Under the pieces are notes generated by a model. That model did no database searches and was not told the origin of the DNA. It saw only the letters and a program-made list of their open reading frames with translations. Shown one piece after another: positions 45,473-54,066 of a DNA stretch of 64,000 nucleotides (positions are counted from its first letter, which is position 1; every line of letters starts with the position of its first letter). This stretch comes from Pseudomonas fragi (lineage in GTDB: Bacteria > Pseudomonadota > Gammaproteobacteria > Pseudomonadales > Pseudomonadaceae). The stretch covers positions 4,092,001 through 4,156,000 of the forward strand of contig NZ_CP104861.1 in assembly GCF_025426255.1 (NCBI RefSeq), read 5' to 3'. The position numbers and the translations under genes are program-made.

Positions 45473-46120
45473 TCAGCTCAACGCTTCAAGCACCTTGGCA
45501 GTGATCGATTCTACCGAGCCAACGCCTTCAACGTGGCTGTACTTCGGCTTGCCATGGGCAGCAGCCAGCTTCTGGTAGAAGTCCACCAGCGGCTTGGTTT
45601 GCGAATGGTAAACCGACAGGCGATGACGAACGGTTTCTTCGGTGTCGTCCTTGCGCTGTACCAGGTCTTCGCCAGTGGCGTCGTCCTTGCCTTCAACCTT
45701 TGGCGGGTTGTAGACGGTGTGGTAAACGCGGCCCGAAGCTTCGTGTACACGACGGCCAGCAATACGCTGAACGATCTCTTCGTCTTCTACTGCAATTTCC
45801 AGCACGTGGTCCAGCTCGACACCGGCTTTGACCAAGGCTTCAGCTTGCGGAATGGTGCGCGGGAAACCGTCGAACAGAAAACCGTTTACGCAGTCCGGCT
45901 GAGCAATACGCTCTTTGACCAGGTTGATGATCAGGTCGTCGGAGACCAGACCACCGCTGTCCATTACGCCTTTGGCGATCAGGCCCAGCTCGGTGCCGGC
46001 TTTAACGGCTGCACGCAACATGTCGCCAGTGGAGATTTGCGGGATGCCAAATTTTTCAGTGATGAACTTTGCCTGAGTACCTTTACCGGCCCCGGGAGCT
46101 CCCAGCAGAATTACGCGCAT
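45473..46120 (-). CDS. adk: Adenylate kinase
   Basis: Adk interconverts ATP, AMP and ADP. The P-loop GAPGAGKGT is at residues 7-15; DGFPRTIPQAEAL and the LID region around RRVHEASGRVYH are conserved. The LID lacks the four zinc-binding cysteines, as in most Gram-negative forms. I start at the ATG at 46120 (MRVILLGAP), giving 215 residues. The 286-bp gap to ppc contains no gene that I can support. Confidence 0.98.
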   Translation of the reverse strand: MRVILLGAPGAGKGTQAKFITEKFGIPQISTGDMLRAAVKAGTELGLIAKGVMDSGGLVSDDLIINLVKERIAQPDCVNGFLFDGFPRTIPQAEALVKAGVELDHVLEIAVEDEEIVQRIAGRRVHEASGRVYHTVYNPPKVEGKDDATGEDLVQRKDDTEETVRHRLSVYHSQTKPLVDFYQKLAAAHGKPKYSHVEGVGSVESITAKVLEALS

Positions 46121-46406
46121 CGATGTGCTCCTCAAATTTTTTATTTAAATGACAACAGACTCGCCTCTTTGGGCCAGTCTCAAAATCGGGTTATGGCCAT
46201 CAAAACGGCCAAGGGCTGATCAAGATACACAGCAGGCCCGGCCCACACAAGACGCCAAAAGTAGGAAAAATTACAGCTAAACGGGCCTGTGCGGCCGCGT
46301 GTCACAGGTCTCAACCCCACAATAAAGTGTCGCGCCCGCGCAGGGATCGGTAGCAACTCTGCCCGGTCCCCACGCCCCCTGGTGCGACATTGGCCGCTCT
46401 TTTGCC

Positions 46407-49037
46407 TTAGCCGGTGTTGCGCAAGCCCGCCGCGATCCCGGCCACAGTTACCAGTAATGCCTGTTCCAGAGGGCTGTCCTGGGCTGCTTGCTGGCGCCGC
46501 GAGCGCGCCAGAAGCTCGGCCTGCAATAGATGAAGAGGATCAAGGTAAGTGTTGCGTAAACGAATGAATTCAAGGGTCTCCGGGCTATGCGCCATCAACT
46601 GCGCCTGACCGGTCAAACCCAGAACCACCGCGCATGCCTGCGACAATAAGTCGCGTAAGTGCGCACCCAATGGCAGCAGTTCCGGGCTCACCAAACGCTC
46701 GTCGTAGAGCCGGGCGATATCGGCATCGGCCTTGGCCAGGACCATTTCCAGCATGTCGATGCGAGTGCGGAAGAACGGCCACTGCTCGCGCATTTGCGCC
46801 AACTGCTCGCCTTCACCCCGTGCCAGCGCCTGGCTCAACGCGGTTTCCCAGCCCAGCCAGGCGGGTAGCATCAGGCGGGTCTGGGTCCAGCCGAAAATCC
46901 ACGGGATGGCCCGCAGGCTTTCAATCCCGCCTGCCCGACGCTTGGCCGGACGGCTGCCCAACGGCAAACGGCCCAACTCCTGCTCCGGGGTGGATTGGCG
47001 GAAGTACTCGACGAACTGCGGGTTATCGCGCACCACCCCACGGTAGGCCTTGACCCCGTCTGCCGCCAACTCATCCATCAGCGCCCGCCAACCCGGCTCC
47101 GGCAGGGGTGGCGGGAGCAAGGTGGCTTCCAGTACAGCGGCCAGATACAGGTTCAGATTTTGCTCGGCGATATCCGGCAGGCCGAACTTGAAGCGAATCA
47201 TTTCGCCCTGCTCCGTAGTACGGAAACGCCCCGCCACCGACCCCGGCGGCTGCGACAGAATCGCCGCGTGGGCCGGGCCACCGCCACGCCCCACGGTGCC
47301 GCCGCGACCATGGAACAACAGCAGCTCAACGCTTTGCGCACGGCAGATATTGACCAGGGTTTCCTGCGCTCGATACTGCGCCCAGGCCGCCGCCGTGGTG
47401 CCCGCGTCCTTGGCCGAATCGGAGTAGCCAATCATGACTTCCTGCGGGCCATGCAAACGGGCGCGATAACCCGGCAGCAACAGCAAACGTTCGATAACCG
47501 GACCTGCATTGTCGAGATCCGCGAGGGTTTCAAACAGCGGCACCACACGCATCGCACGCTCAAGCCCGGCTTCTTTGAGCAGCAGTTGCACCGCCAGCAC
47601 ATCAGAAGCGGCTCCCGCCATCGAAATCACATAAGAACCCAGCGAGGCCCCCGGTGCAGCGGCCACTTCGCGGCATGTCGCCAGAACTTCGGCGGTGTCG
47701 GCACCGGGTTTGAAGTAGCCCGGCAGCAGCGGTCGGCGGTTGGCCAGTTCGCGCATCAGGAAGATCAAGCGCGCTTCTTCGTCCCAGTCCTCGTAACGGC
47801 CCAGACCCAGATAGTCAGTGATTTCCGTCATTGCCGCCGTGTGGCGAGAGGCGTCCTGACGCACATCGAGGCGCACCAAAAACAGGCCAAAGGTTACGGC
47901 CCGACGCAGGCAATCAAGCAATGGACCGTCAGCAATGACACCCATGCCACAGGCATGCAGGGACTGATAACACAGTTGCAACGGCGCCAGCAGATCGCGA
48001 TTGTCCTGCAACACCGCCTCGGGAGCGCTCTGGTTACTGCTCAGCGCGCTCTGGGCCCAGCTACGGGTAGCGCGCAGGCGCTCACGCAATTGCTTGAGCA
48101 CGGCCCGATACGGTTCGCCGCTCTCCCCTGCTACGGCCAGCAACGCGGGCGTGGCTTGCTGCATCGAAAGGTCAGCCGCTAGTTTGTCGATATCGCGCAG
48201 ATACAGATCAGCCGCCATCCAGCGCGCCAGCAGCAGCACCTCACGGGTCACAGTGGCCGTGACATTGGGGTTGCCGTCACGGTCGCCGCCCATCCAGGAA
48301 GCAAAACGGATCGGTGCCGCTTCCAGCGGCAAATGCAGCCCGGTGGCCGCATGCAGAGCCTTGTCCGCCTTGCGCAACATGTGCGGCACCGCGTGCCATA
48401 ACGAATGTTCAATGACCGCAAACCCCCACTTGGCCTCATCGACAGGCGTGGGACGAGTACGACGGATTTCTTCGGTGTGCCAGGCTTCAGCGATCAACCG
48501 CTGCAGGCGCTGTTCGATCTCGGTTTTTTCCGCGAGGGTCAGGTCACGATGGTCCTGGGCAGCCAGTTGCTCGGCAATTGCATCGTACTTTTGAATCAAG
48601 GTACGCCGGGTCACTTCAGTGGGATGTGCGGTGAGCACCAGCTCGATTTCCAGACGGCCTACCTGACGCGCCAGCGACTCGGCACTATGCCCCTCGGCCA
48701 GCAGCCGCTCGAGCAACTGCGGCAACACCAGCGCCTCGAAAGGCTCGGCCTGCCCCTCTTCACGCCGGTGGATGAGCTGGTACTGCTCGGCGATATTGGC
48801 CAGGTTCAAAAACTGGTTGAACGCCCGCGCCACCGGCAACACTTCATCGTCGCTCAGGGCATCCAGAATCGCACTCAACTCTTCGCCTGTAGTGCCGCGC
48901 CGATCGGCCTTGGCTCCCCGGCGAATAAGCTCGATCTTGGCGAGAAATTCTTCGCCGTATTGGTCACGAATCGTATTACCCAACAGCTCACCCAGCAGGT
49001 GAACATCATCGCGCAAGCGTGCATCAATATCGGTCAT
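46407..49037 (-). CDS. ppc: Phosphoenolpyruvate carboxylase
   Basis: Ppc makes oxaloacetate from PEP and bicarbonate, refilling the TCA cycle. LTAHPTEVTRRTL holds the catalytic histidine, FHGRGGTVGRGGGPAHAAIL is the glycine-rich loop, and AIPWIFGWTQTRLMLPAW is near the C-terminus. The protein ends GLRNTG, the usual terminal pattern. The start at 49037 (MTDIDARLRDDVHLL) gives 876 residues. Confidence 0.98.
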   Translation of the reverse strand: MTDIDARLRDDVHLLGELLGNTIRDQYGEEFLAKIELIRRGAKADRRGTTGEELSAILDALSDDEVLPVARAFNQFLNLANIAEQYQLIHRREEGQAEPFEALVLPQLLERLLAEGHSAESLARQVGRLEIELVLTAHPTEVTRRTLIQKYDAIAEQLAAQDHRDLTLAEKTEIEQRLQRLIAEAWHTEEIRRTRPTPVDEAKWGFAVIEHSLWHAVPHMLRKADKALHAATGLHLPLEAAPIRFASWMGGDRDGNPNVTATVTREVLLLARWMAADLYLRDIDKLAADLSMQQATPALLAVAGESGEPYRAVLKQLRERLRATRSWAQSALSSNQSAPEAVLQDNRDLLAPLQLCYQSLHACGMGVIADGPLLDCLRRAVTFGLFLVRLDVRQDASRHTAAMTEITDYLGLGRYEDWDEEARLIFLMRELANRRPLLPGYFKPGADTAEVLATCREVAAAPGASLGSYVISMAGAASDVLAVQLLLKEAGLERAMRVVPLFETLADLDNAGPVIERLLLLPGYRARLHGPQEVMIGYSDSAKDAGTTAAAWAQYRAQETLVNICRAQSVELLLFHGRGGTVGRGGGPAHAAILSQPPGSVAGRFRTTEQGEMIRFKFGLPDIAEQNLNLYLAAVLEATLLPPPLPEPGWRALMDELAADGVKAYRGVVRDNPQFVEYFRQSTPEQELGRLPLGSRPAKRRAGGIESLRAIPWIFGWTQTRLMLPAWLGWETALSQALARGEGEQLAQMREQWPFFRTRIDMLEMVLAKADADIARLYDERLVSPELLPLGAHLRDLLSQACAVVLGLTGQAQLMAHSPETLEFIRLRNTYLDPLHLLQAELLARSRRQQAAQDSPLEQALLVTVAGIAAGLRNTG

Positions 49038-49140
49038 CAGCAGTTTCTCCAGCGGTATCCGGGGACAGCTCGTGCCCCAAGAGTGCGTTGCAAACGCTGT
49101 TTCTGGCAAGCCATCCGCGCCGCCGTACCAGAAAAATGCG

Positions 49141-49156
49141 CTGACCGAACGGTCAG
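49141..49156. promoter_or_regulatory. 16-bp palindrome upstream of ppc
   Basis: CTGACCGAACGGTCAG is a perfect palindrome with 7-bp arms and a 2-bp centre, about 100 bp before the ppc start and between two divergent genes. The shape fits a dimeric repressor operator of the TetR type. No regulator gene is adjacent, so its binding protein is unknown. Confidence 0.45.
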
Positions 49157-49187
49157 AATTCTTTTAGGCCATATGCCATCTTTTATT

Positions 49188-49215
49188 GAACTATTCAAAA
49201 AACGCTCCGGTCACA
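49188..49215 (+). promoter_or_regulatory. Candidate AlgU (sigma-22/sigma-E type) promoter
   Basis: GAACTA (49188-49193) followed by an A-tract (CAAAAAA), then TCACA (49211-49215) after a 17-bp spacer. This approximates the ECF consensus GAACTT-N16/17-TCnnA. It lies about 90 bp before the DUF4398 gene and upstream of lptF, which is reported as AlgU-dependent in P. aeruginosa. The -10 match is imperfect. Confidence 0.4.
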
Positions 49216-49307
49216 GCCATTAACCATCACCGCTGGAACTCGTGTTCCAACACTCCGGGTGACGCCACCAGTCGTGATGGAATTTGCTGTTTCTAAGGAG
49301 TTTCCCA

Positions 49308-49721
49308 ATGGAGTTGAAGACCATGATGACCCGCACTGTCAAAACCACCTCACCACGCCTGCGCGGGCTAAAACTGGCTGCGCTGGCAATCGGCACCAGC
49401 TTCGTTTTGGCTGGATGTGCTGGCAACCCGCCGTCGGAACAATACGCAGTGACTCAGTCGGCCGTGAATAACGCCGTGAGCGCGGGCGGTACTGAATATG
49501 CGCCGGTGGAAATGAAGTCTGCCCAGGACAAGCTCAAGCAAGCCGAGCTGGCCATGCATGACAAAAAATACGACGAGGCCCGACGCCTGTCCGAACAAGC
49601 TGAGTGGGACGCTCGCGTAGCAGAGCGCAAAGCCCAGGCGGCCAAAGCCGAGAAAGCTGTTCAGGATGCTCAGAAAGCCGTGCAGGAATTGCGTCAGGAA
49701 GGCATGCGCAGCGTTCAGTAA
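49308..49721 (+). CDS. DUF4398 lipoprotein
   Basis: A 137-residue lipoprotein with an unusually long, basic N-region (MELKTMMTRTVKTTSPRLRG) before the hydrophobic stretch and the lipobox VLAGC. The remainder carries a DUF4398 domain and an Ala/Lys/Glu/Gln-rich coiled coil (about 80-130). The start at 49308 has AAGGAG at ideal distance. It precedes lptF by 66 bp and is probably co-transcribed. Family function is unknown; a cell-envelope structural role is plausible. Confidence 0.88.
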   Translation: MELKTMMTRTVKTTSPRLRGLKLAALAIGTSFVLAGCAGNPPSEQYAVTQSAVNNAVSAGGTEYAPVEMKSAQDKLKQAELAMHDKKYDEARRLSEQAEWDARVAERKAQAAKAEKAVQDAQKAVQELRQEGMRSVQ

Positions 49722-49787
49722 ACGCTGCTGTTTTTTCACTGCACCCGACGACACAGCATTCCTAATCGATAGAAAGGACTAAATATC

Positions 49788-50567
49788 ATGCGCAATACAG
49801 TACTGATCCCTGCCCTGTTGGCCCTGAGCGTTGGCCTGGCGGCGTGCTCGCACCAGCCAAACGTCAATCTGGAAAACGCCAAGACCAACTTCTCCGGCCT
49901 GCAAACCAACCCTGAAGCCACCAAGGTTGCAGCGCTTGAAACCAAGGACGCCAGCGAATGGCTGGACAAGGCTGAAAAGGCTTATCTGAACAAGGAAGAC
50001 GAGTCCAAGGTTGACCAGTTGGCCTATCTGACCAACCAGCGTATTGAAGTGGCCAAGCAAACCATCGCGTTGCGCACCGCTGAAAACAACCTGAAAAATG
50101 CCGGTGCTGCACGCTCCCAGGCATTGCTTGATGCCCGTGATGCGCAGATCAAGCAACTCAAGGGCATGAACGCCAAGCAAACCGAACGCGGCACGCTGGT
50201 CACCTTTGGCGATGTGCTGTTCCAGTTCGGCAAGTCCGATCTGCAACCCAACGGCATGCGCAATATCAACACCTTGGCTGAGTACCTGGTCCAGAATCCG
50301 GATCGCAAGGTGATTGTCGAGGGTTACACCGACAGCGTCGGTTCGGCAGCTTTCAACCAGACCTTGTCTGAGCGTCGTGCCGAGTCTGTGCGTAATGCTC
50401 TGGTGCGCAAGGGTGTAGACCCAACCCGTATCGTGGCTCAGGGTTATGGCAAGGAATACCCGGTTGCGAGCAACGCCACCGATTCGGGCCGAGCTCAGAA
50501 CCGCCGCGTTGAAGTGACCATCTCCAACGACAACCAGCCGGTAGCACCACGTTCCTCGATGCAATAA
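49788..50567 (+). CDS. lptF: OmpA-family lipoprotein LptF
   Basis: A 259-residue outer-membrane lipoprotein: lipobox VGLAAC, then an N-terminal helical region resembling DUF4398 (ASEWLDKAEKAYLNKEDESK), then an OmpA peptidoglycan-binding domain (VLFQFGKSDLQPNG, VEGYTDSVGS, LSERRAESVRNAL, NRRVEVTI). P. aeruginosa LptF is AlgU-controlled and helps survival under stress. It is followed by a strong terminator. Confidence 0.9.
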   Translation: MRNTVLIPALLALSVGLAACSHQPNVNLENAKTNFSGLQTNPEATKVAALETKDASEWLDKAEKAYLNKEDESKVDQLAYLTNQRIEVAKQTIALRTAENNLKNAGAARSQALLDARDAQIKQLKGMNAKQTERGTLVTFGDVLFQFGKSDLQPNGMRNINTLAEYLVQNPDRKVIVEGYTDSVGSAAFNQTLSERRAESVRNALVRKGVDPTRIVAQGYGKEYPVASNATDSGRAQNRRVEVTISNDNQPVAPRSSMQ

Positions 50568-50573
50568 GCCCAT

Positions 50574-50614
50574 GCAAAAAAGCCCCGTCTGAGCGATCAG
50601 GCGGGGCTTTTTGC
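50574..50614 (+). terminator. Rho-independent terminator after lptF
   Basis: AAAAAGCCCCGTCTGA (50577-50592) pairs with TCAGGCGGGGCTTTTT (50597-50612), one G-U pair, 4-nt loop. It is 10 bp beyond the lptF stop. Confidence 0.9.
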
Positions 50615-50640
50615 TTCTGTACGAACGCGGGCAACTCTGC

Positions 50641-50778
50641 GTAGCAGCTGCCGAAGGCTGCGTTCGGCGGCGCAGCCGTCGTAAACACTGAAAGCACGGT
50701 TTAGCTGAAAAAACGCGAGTTCAGGTTTTACGACGGCTGCGCCGCCGGACGCAGCCTCGTTCCTTCGGCAGCTGCTAC
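50641..50778. repeat. REP pair, family A
   Basis: GTAGCAGCTGCCGAAGG to the inverse CTTCGGCAGCTGCTAC, with internal GTTCGGCGGCGCAGCCG and its inverse. Its right end overlaps the last codon and stop of the convergent 106-residue gene. Confidence 0.92.
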
Positions 50779-51095
50779 AGCTTCGGTGTTTCCTGGCCCA
50801 GGCAACGCACCGCTTGTTTCTTGTTATTGACCAACACCCCGGTCAGGCCCTTCTGCTCGGTGTCGAACAGTACGATGATGCCGTCGATGCACTGCGCCAC
50901 CTGGTTGGCTGGCGTGAGCGAGACTTTGTAGTCTTCACCGGGAATGGTCTTGAGCATGGTGAAGTCGCTGAGCAACAACGCATCTTCAGGCTTGGCGAAG
51001 TGCAGATAGCCGTAGTACCACAGAGCACCCACGGTGCCGATGATGCTGCAGATACCTGTGATGATCAGGGGGATGGCGTTGCGTTCTTCACTCAT
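50775..51095 (-). CDS. Small membrane protein of unknown function
   Basis: A 106-residue protein with one membrane segment (IPLIITGICSIIGTVGALWYYG, about 8-29; first residues only charged) and a C-terminal domain containing two cysteines, probably periplasmic. No family recognised with confidence. Its last base triplet, TAG, lies in the GTAG end of a REP element. Its ATG overlaps the stop of the upstream hydrolase gene (ATGA), so the two are co-translated. Confidence 0.75.
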   Translation of the reverse strand: MSEERNAIPLIITGICSIIGTVGALWYYGYLHFAKPEDALLLSDFTMLKTIPGEDYKVSLTPANQVAQCIDGIIVLFDTEQKGLTGVLVNNKKQAVRCLGQETPKL

Positions 51096-52003
51096 TGTTG
51101 GCTCTCGGCTTCAAGTTCGGTGTTCGGTGAGGCGGGGTAGTTGGGAATTTCGCCCAAGCGCCGCACGCCATTAAAGTGTTGCGGGTCATCCAGGTAGCGC
51201 AGCATCACCTGACGCCAGGTTGGGTCGGCAAACGTCTGGACGTGACCGCCACGCGTCAGTTGCAGCACCTTTGGCGGGGGCGCAGCTTGATACAGGCGCA
51301 GGCCATTGGAAAGCGGCACGACCGGATCATCCAGGCTGTGGAAAATCAGCAGCGGCACGCCGCCCATTTGCGGCATCGCATAAACCGCACTGTCGGCGTC
51401 GGGCACCAGCCACGACAACGGCACTTGCAACGGCCAGGTCAGCCAGGACGTGCTCAAGGCAAACTGCCCTACTTCGCGGTAACTGGCCGGAACGCCATCC
51501 AGCACCATCGCCTTGATTCGTGCCCGCTGCTGCGGATGTTCACTCAGGTAGTGCACGCCCATCGCTCCCCCCAGACTCTGCCCCAGCACGATCAGTGGCT
51601 GACCTCGGGTTTGCGGTTGTTGCTGCAACCAGTCGAAAGCCGCGTCGATGTCCTGATACACCGCAGGCAAACCCGGTGAGCCCTGCGACAGGCCGTAACC
51701 GCGATAGTCGAGCATCAGCACTTGATAGCCCTGCTCTGGCAGCCAGGCAGTAGCGCCCAAGTGGTAAGCCAGATTGCCGCCATTGCCGTGCAGATGCAGC
51801 ACCGTGCCCTTGAGCGGCACGCCTTTTTTGGCCGGTAGCCACCAGCCACTCAGGCGCGTGCCATCGGCGGCAGTGAGGGTCACGTCACGATAGTCCAGGC
51901 CTGCCGCCGCCGGAGTAATCGGCTGGCCGGGCTCGGGGTAAAACAGCAATGAGCTGCATCCGCTGAGGGTCAACAGCAGGCAGAGTGCAGCCAGGGTTTT
52001 CAT
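51092..52003 (-). CDS. Alpha/beta hydrolase lipoprotein
   Basis: A 303-residue serine hydrolase of the BEM46/ABHD13-like group. LTLSGC gives a lipidation site at Cys16; LHLHGNGGN forms the oxyanion region, Ser143 in GQSLGG is the nucleophile, and Asp226 (SLDDP) and His254 (RGGH) complete the triad. Substrate unknown. I choose the ATG at 52003 because it places the lipobox correctly, though no good ribosome-binding site precedes it. Confidence 0.85.
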   Translation of the reverse strand: MKTLAALCLLLTLSGCSSLLFYPEPGQPITPAAAGLDYRDVTLTAADGTRLSGWWLPAKKGVPLKGTVLHLHGNGGNLAYHLGATAWLPEQGYQVLMLDYRGYGLSQGSPGLPAVYQDIDAAFDWLQQQPQTRGQPLIVLGQSLGGAMGVHYLSEHPQQRARIKAMVLDGVPASYREVGQFALSTSWLTWPLQVPLSWLVPDADSAVYAMPQMGGVPLLIFHSLDDPVVPLSNGLRLYQAAPPPKVLQLTRGGHVQTFADPTWRQVMLRYLDDPQHFNGVRRLGEIPNYPASPNTELEAESQQ

Positions 52004-52038
52004 CTGAGTTGGCACCAGTTGCGAAGGTTGCATTACTT

Positions 52039-52169
52039 GTAGCAGCTGCCGAAGGCTGCGTTCGGCTGCGCAGCAGTCGTAAAACCGGCAGACGCCGTTG
52101 ACCTGAAACACCGCGAAACCCGATATTGCGATGGCTTCGCCATCGAACGCAGCCTTCGGCAGCTGCTAC
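52039..52169. repeat. REP pair, family A
   Basis: GTAGCAGCTGCCGAAGGCTG opens and CCTTCGGCAGCTGCTAC closes it, with degenerate internal hairpins. It lies between two minus-strand genes. Confidence 0.9.
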
Positions 52170-52184
52170 GGTTCACGGTGTACG

Positions 52185-53462
52185 TCACAAAATATTCGAG
52201 TAGTCCGCTTCAATACGGTCAAGGCTCAGGTGGTTGAGGAAGTTGGAGAAACACATCCAGGCCGAGAGCGCATTCATGTCGCGGAACTGATCCGGCAAGT
52301 ATTTGGGCGCGACCACCAGCCCTTCATCCACCAACTGACGCAGGGTGCGCATGTCTTCCAGCGTGGTTTTGCCACAGAACAGCAGCGGCACTTGCTCCAG
52401 CTTGCCTTTACGCACGGCCAGCTGAATATAGTTGTAAACCATGATGAAGCCTTTGAGGTAGGACAAGTCTTTGGTGAATGGCAGGCCATTGGGCACTGAT
52501 CCACGGAAAACTCGGCTCGCGTTGCCATAACTTTCTGGCATCTCAAAACCTTGCTCACGGAAGAACTCATACACCTGCATAAAGTCCGCGCCCTCCTCCA
52601 CCATATGAATGGCGCGAGTGCGGTTGGTCAACTTGCGCAGCCGGCTCGGGTAGGACGCAAAGGTGATGATTTCCATCAAAATCGCCAGGCCTTCCTGGGT
52701 CACCGTGGACGACGGCGGGCCCTTGGACAGAAAGGTACAGATTGGCTGGTTCAGACCGTTAAGCGTGGTACCCACATGCACCAGGCCCTCATGCACTTCC
52801 AAGGCCCGCACATCACGTTCGTTAAACATCGCATCGGTGCGGATCTTGATGTAATCGGCACCCGCTGCCGCGTCCGCAACAATGCCATCGGACTCAAACA
52901 CCCGGATGGTTTCCTCTGCCTCGCCAAATACCTTGTTCAGGCGGCTTTGCAGCAGGTTCACCGCATCTTTGGCGGTCAGGGTCTTGGCTTCGTCCTTGAG
53001 CGCCCCGTGGCCGTCGATATTGTCCAGGTAGTCGGACATCATCAAGCCCAGATCGGCCAAGGTCGGATCACCGGCATGGAACGCGTCCGAGGCGGCGCCA
53101 TACAGTTCCTGGGAAATCAGCCCGAAGTCTTCAGTACCGCGCGCTTCAAGCATGCGCACCACCATCCGGTACTCCTTGCACATGCGGCGCATGATCTGCC
53201 CGACCGGGTTGAACTGGCCTAGTTGGCGGGTGATGTCGCGCTCGATGTTCTGGAACTCGGATTTCACTGCGCCCGAGTCAAAGGACAACGGTCGCCCCAG
53301 ATAATAATCGCGGCTGACCGCAGGCATTTCCTTGCCTTTGGCCTTGAGAAACCCCTGGCGGATGCTGTCGTCCCACTTCACCGCATCCAGTACGCGAATC
53401 GGGGTTTGTGCCAACACGATGCGGTCAGACAAGGTGCGGATCGTGCGCTGGTAGTCGTCCAC
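52185..53462 (-). CDS. DUF1704 / QEGLA-motif protein, putative zinc peptidase
   Basis: A 425-residue soluble protein of the bacterial family annotated as flavohemoglobin expression-modulating QEGLA protein. EVHEGLVHV contains HExxxH (His224, Glu225, His229) and TQEGLA (Glu257) could provide the third metal ligand. The same DUF1704 domain in eukaryotic MATCAP (KIAA0895L) is a zinc tyrosine carboxypeptidase of tubulin, so a carboxypeptidase activity is plausible. The bacterial substrate is unknown. The visible neighbours are a lipoprotein gene and a TetR gene upstream. Confidence 0.85.
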   Translation of the reverse strand: MDDYQRTIRTLSDRIVLAQTPIRVLDAVKWDDSIRQGFLKAKGKEMPAVSRDYYLGRPLSFDSGAVKSEFQNIERDITRQLGQFNPVGQIMRRMCKEYRMVVRMLEARGTEDFGLISQELYGAASDAFHAGDPTLADLGLMMSDYLDNIDGHGALKDEAKTLTAKDAVNLLQSRLNKVFGEAEETIRVFESDGIVADAAAGADYIKIRTDAMFNERDVRALEVHEGLVHVGTTLNGLNQPICTFLSKGPPSSTVTQEGLAILMEIITFASYPSRLRKLTNRTRAIHMVEEGADFMQVYEFFREQGFEMPESYGNASRVFRGSVPNGLPFTKDLSYLKGFIMVYNYIQLAVRKGKLEQVPLLFCGKTTLEDMRTLRQLVDEGLVVAPKYLPDQFRDMNALSAWMCFSNFLNHLSLDRIEADYSNIL

Positions 53463-53505
53463 CGGCAGCTTCCTTTAATTAAGAGCGTGCTTGTAATCAA
53501 GAACG

Positions 53506-54054
53506 TTATTTGGCCGCGCGTTTATAGCGGGCTGCTTCGACAAATACGTCGGAATTGGCCGGGTCGTCCAGGTAGGCAAAAACATCGGCCGACGGGCTTT
53601 TGATCAAGGTGCCAGGGCCTTCTGCGGTTTCGACCGGATCGCCGTTCAACACGGACTGGCCGATAGCCTGCTTGATTTGATCAAGGTCCAGATCGTAGAT
53701 CACCAGCTCACCGTTATCGGTCAACTCAAAACCGCTCAGCGTGTGATTGCCGCCCAGTTTGGCCGGTATTGCAGCCGAGGCATACCAGCGACTGCCGTGG
53801 CGAGCAACGATAAACACATAACGCTCACGGGCCTTGGGTTCGCCCTTGGGGTAGACCACGGCCTGGTATCGGGTTTTGTCGATGGCACTGATCTCAAGAT
53901 TGCGTGCTTGCCCCCAGGCATCCTTGCTGACCCACTTGCCCAGCAGCTGTTTAGGCGCTGGCTGTGGCGCAAGCGGCGCCTGGCTAAAGGTCACAAGACA
54001 ACCGTTCAACATCAAAAACGACAATGCCATAAGCATCACGCGCCAAGCTTTCAT
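53506..54054 (-). CDS. Lipoprotein of unknown function
   Basis: A 182-residue protein with the lipobox LMLNGC (Cys19). After a Pro/Gln linker comes a compact domain with KQLLGKWVSKDAWGQARNLEI and a YDLDLDQIKQAIGQ segment. I do not recognise the domain. It lies 12 bp after the TetR gene and 43 bp before the DUF1704 gene in the same direction, suggesting one transcription unit of three genes. Confidence 0.75.
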   Translation of the reverse strand: MKAWRVMLMALSFLMLNGCLVTFSQAPLAPQPAPKQLLGKWVSKDAWGQARNLEISAIDKTRYQAVVYPKGEPKARERYVFIVARHGSRWYASAAIPAKLGGNHTLSGFELTDNGELVIYDLDLDQIKQAIGQSVLNGDPVETAEGPGTLIKSPSADVFAYLDDPANSDVFVEAARYKRAAK

Positions 54055-54066
54055 GCCTGCATCCTT

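Noticed and set aside
46121..46406. Possible gene between adk and ppc
   Set aside because: Frames there are short and extend into ppc antisense; only short imperfect hairpins are visible.
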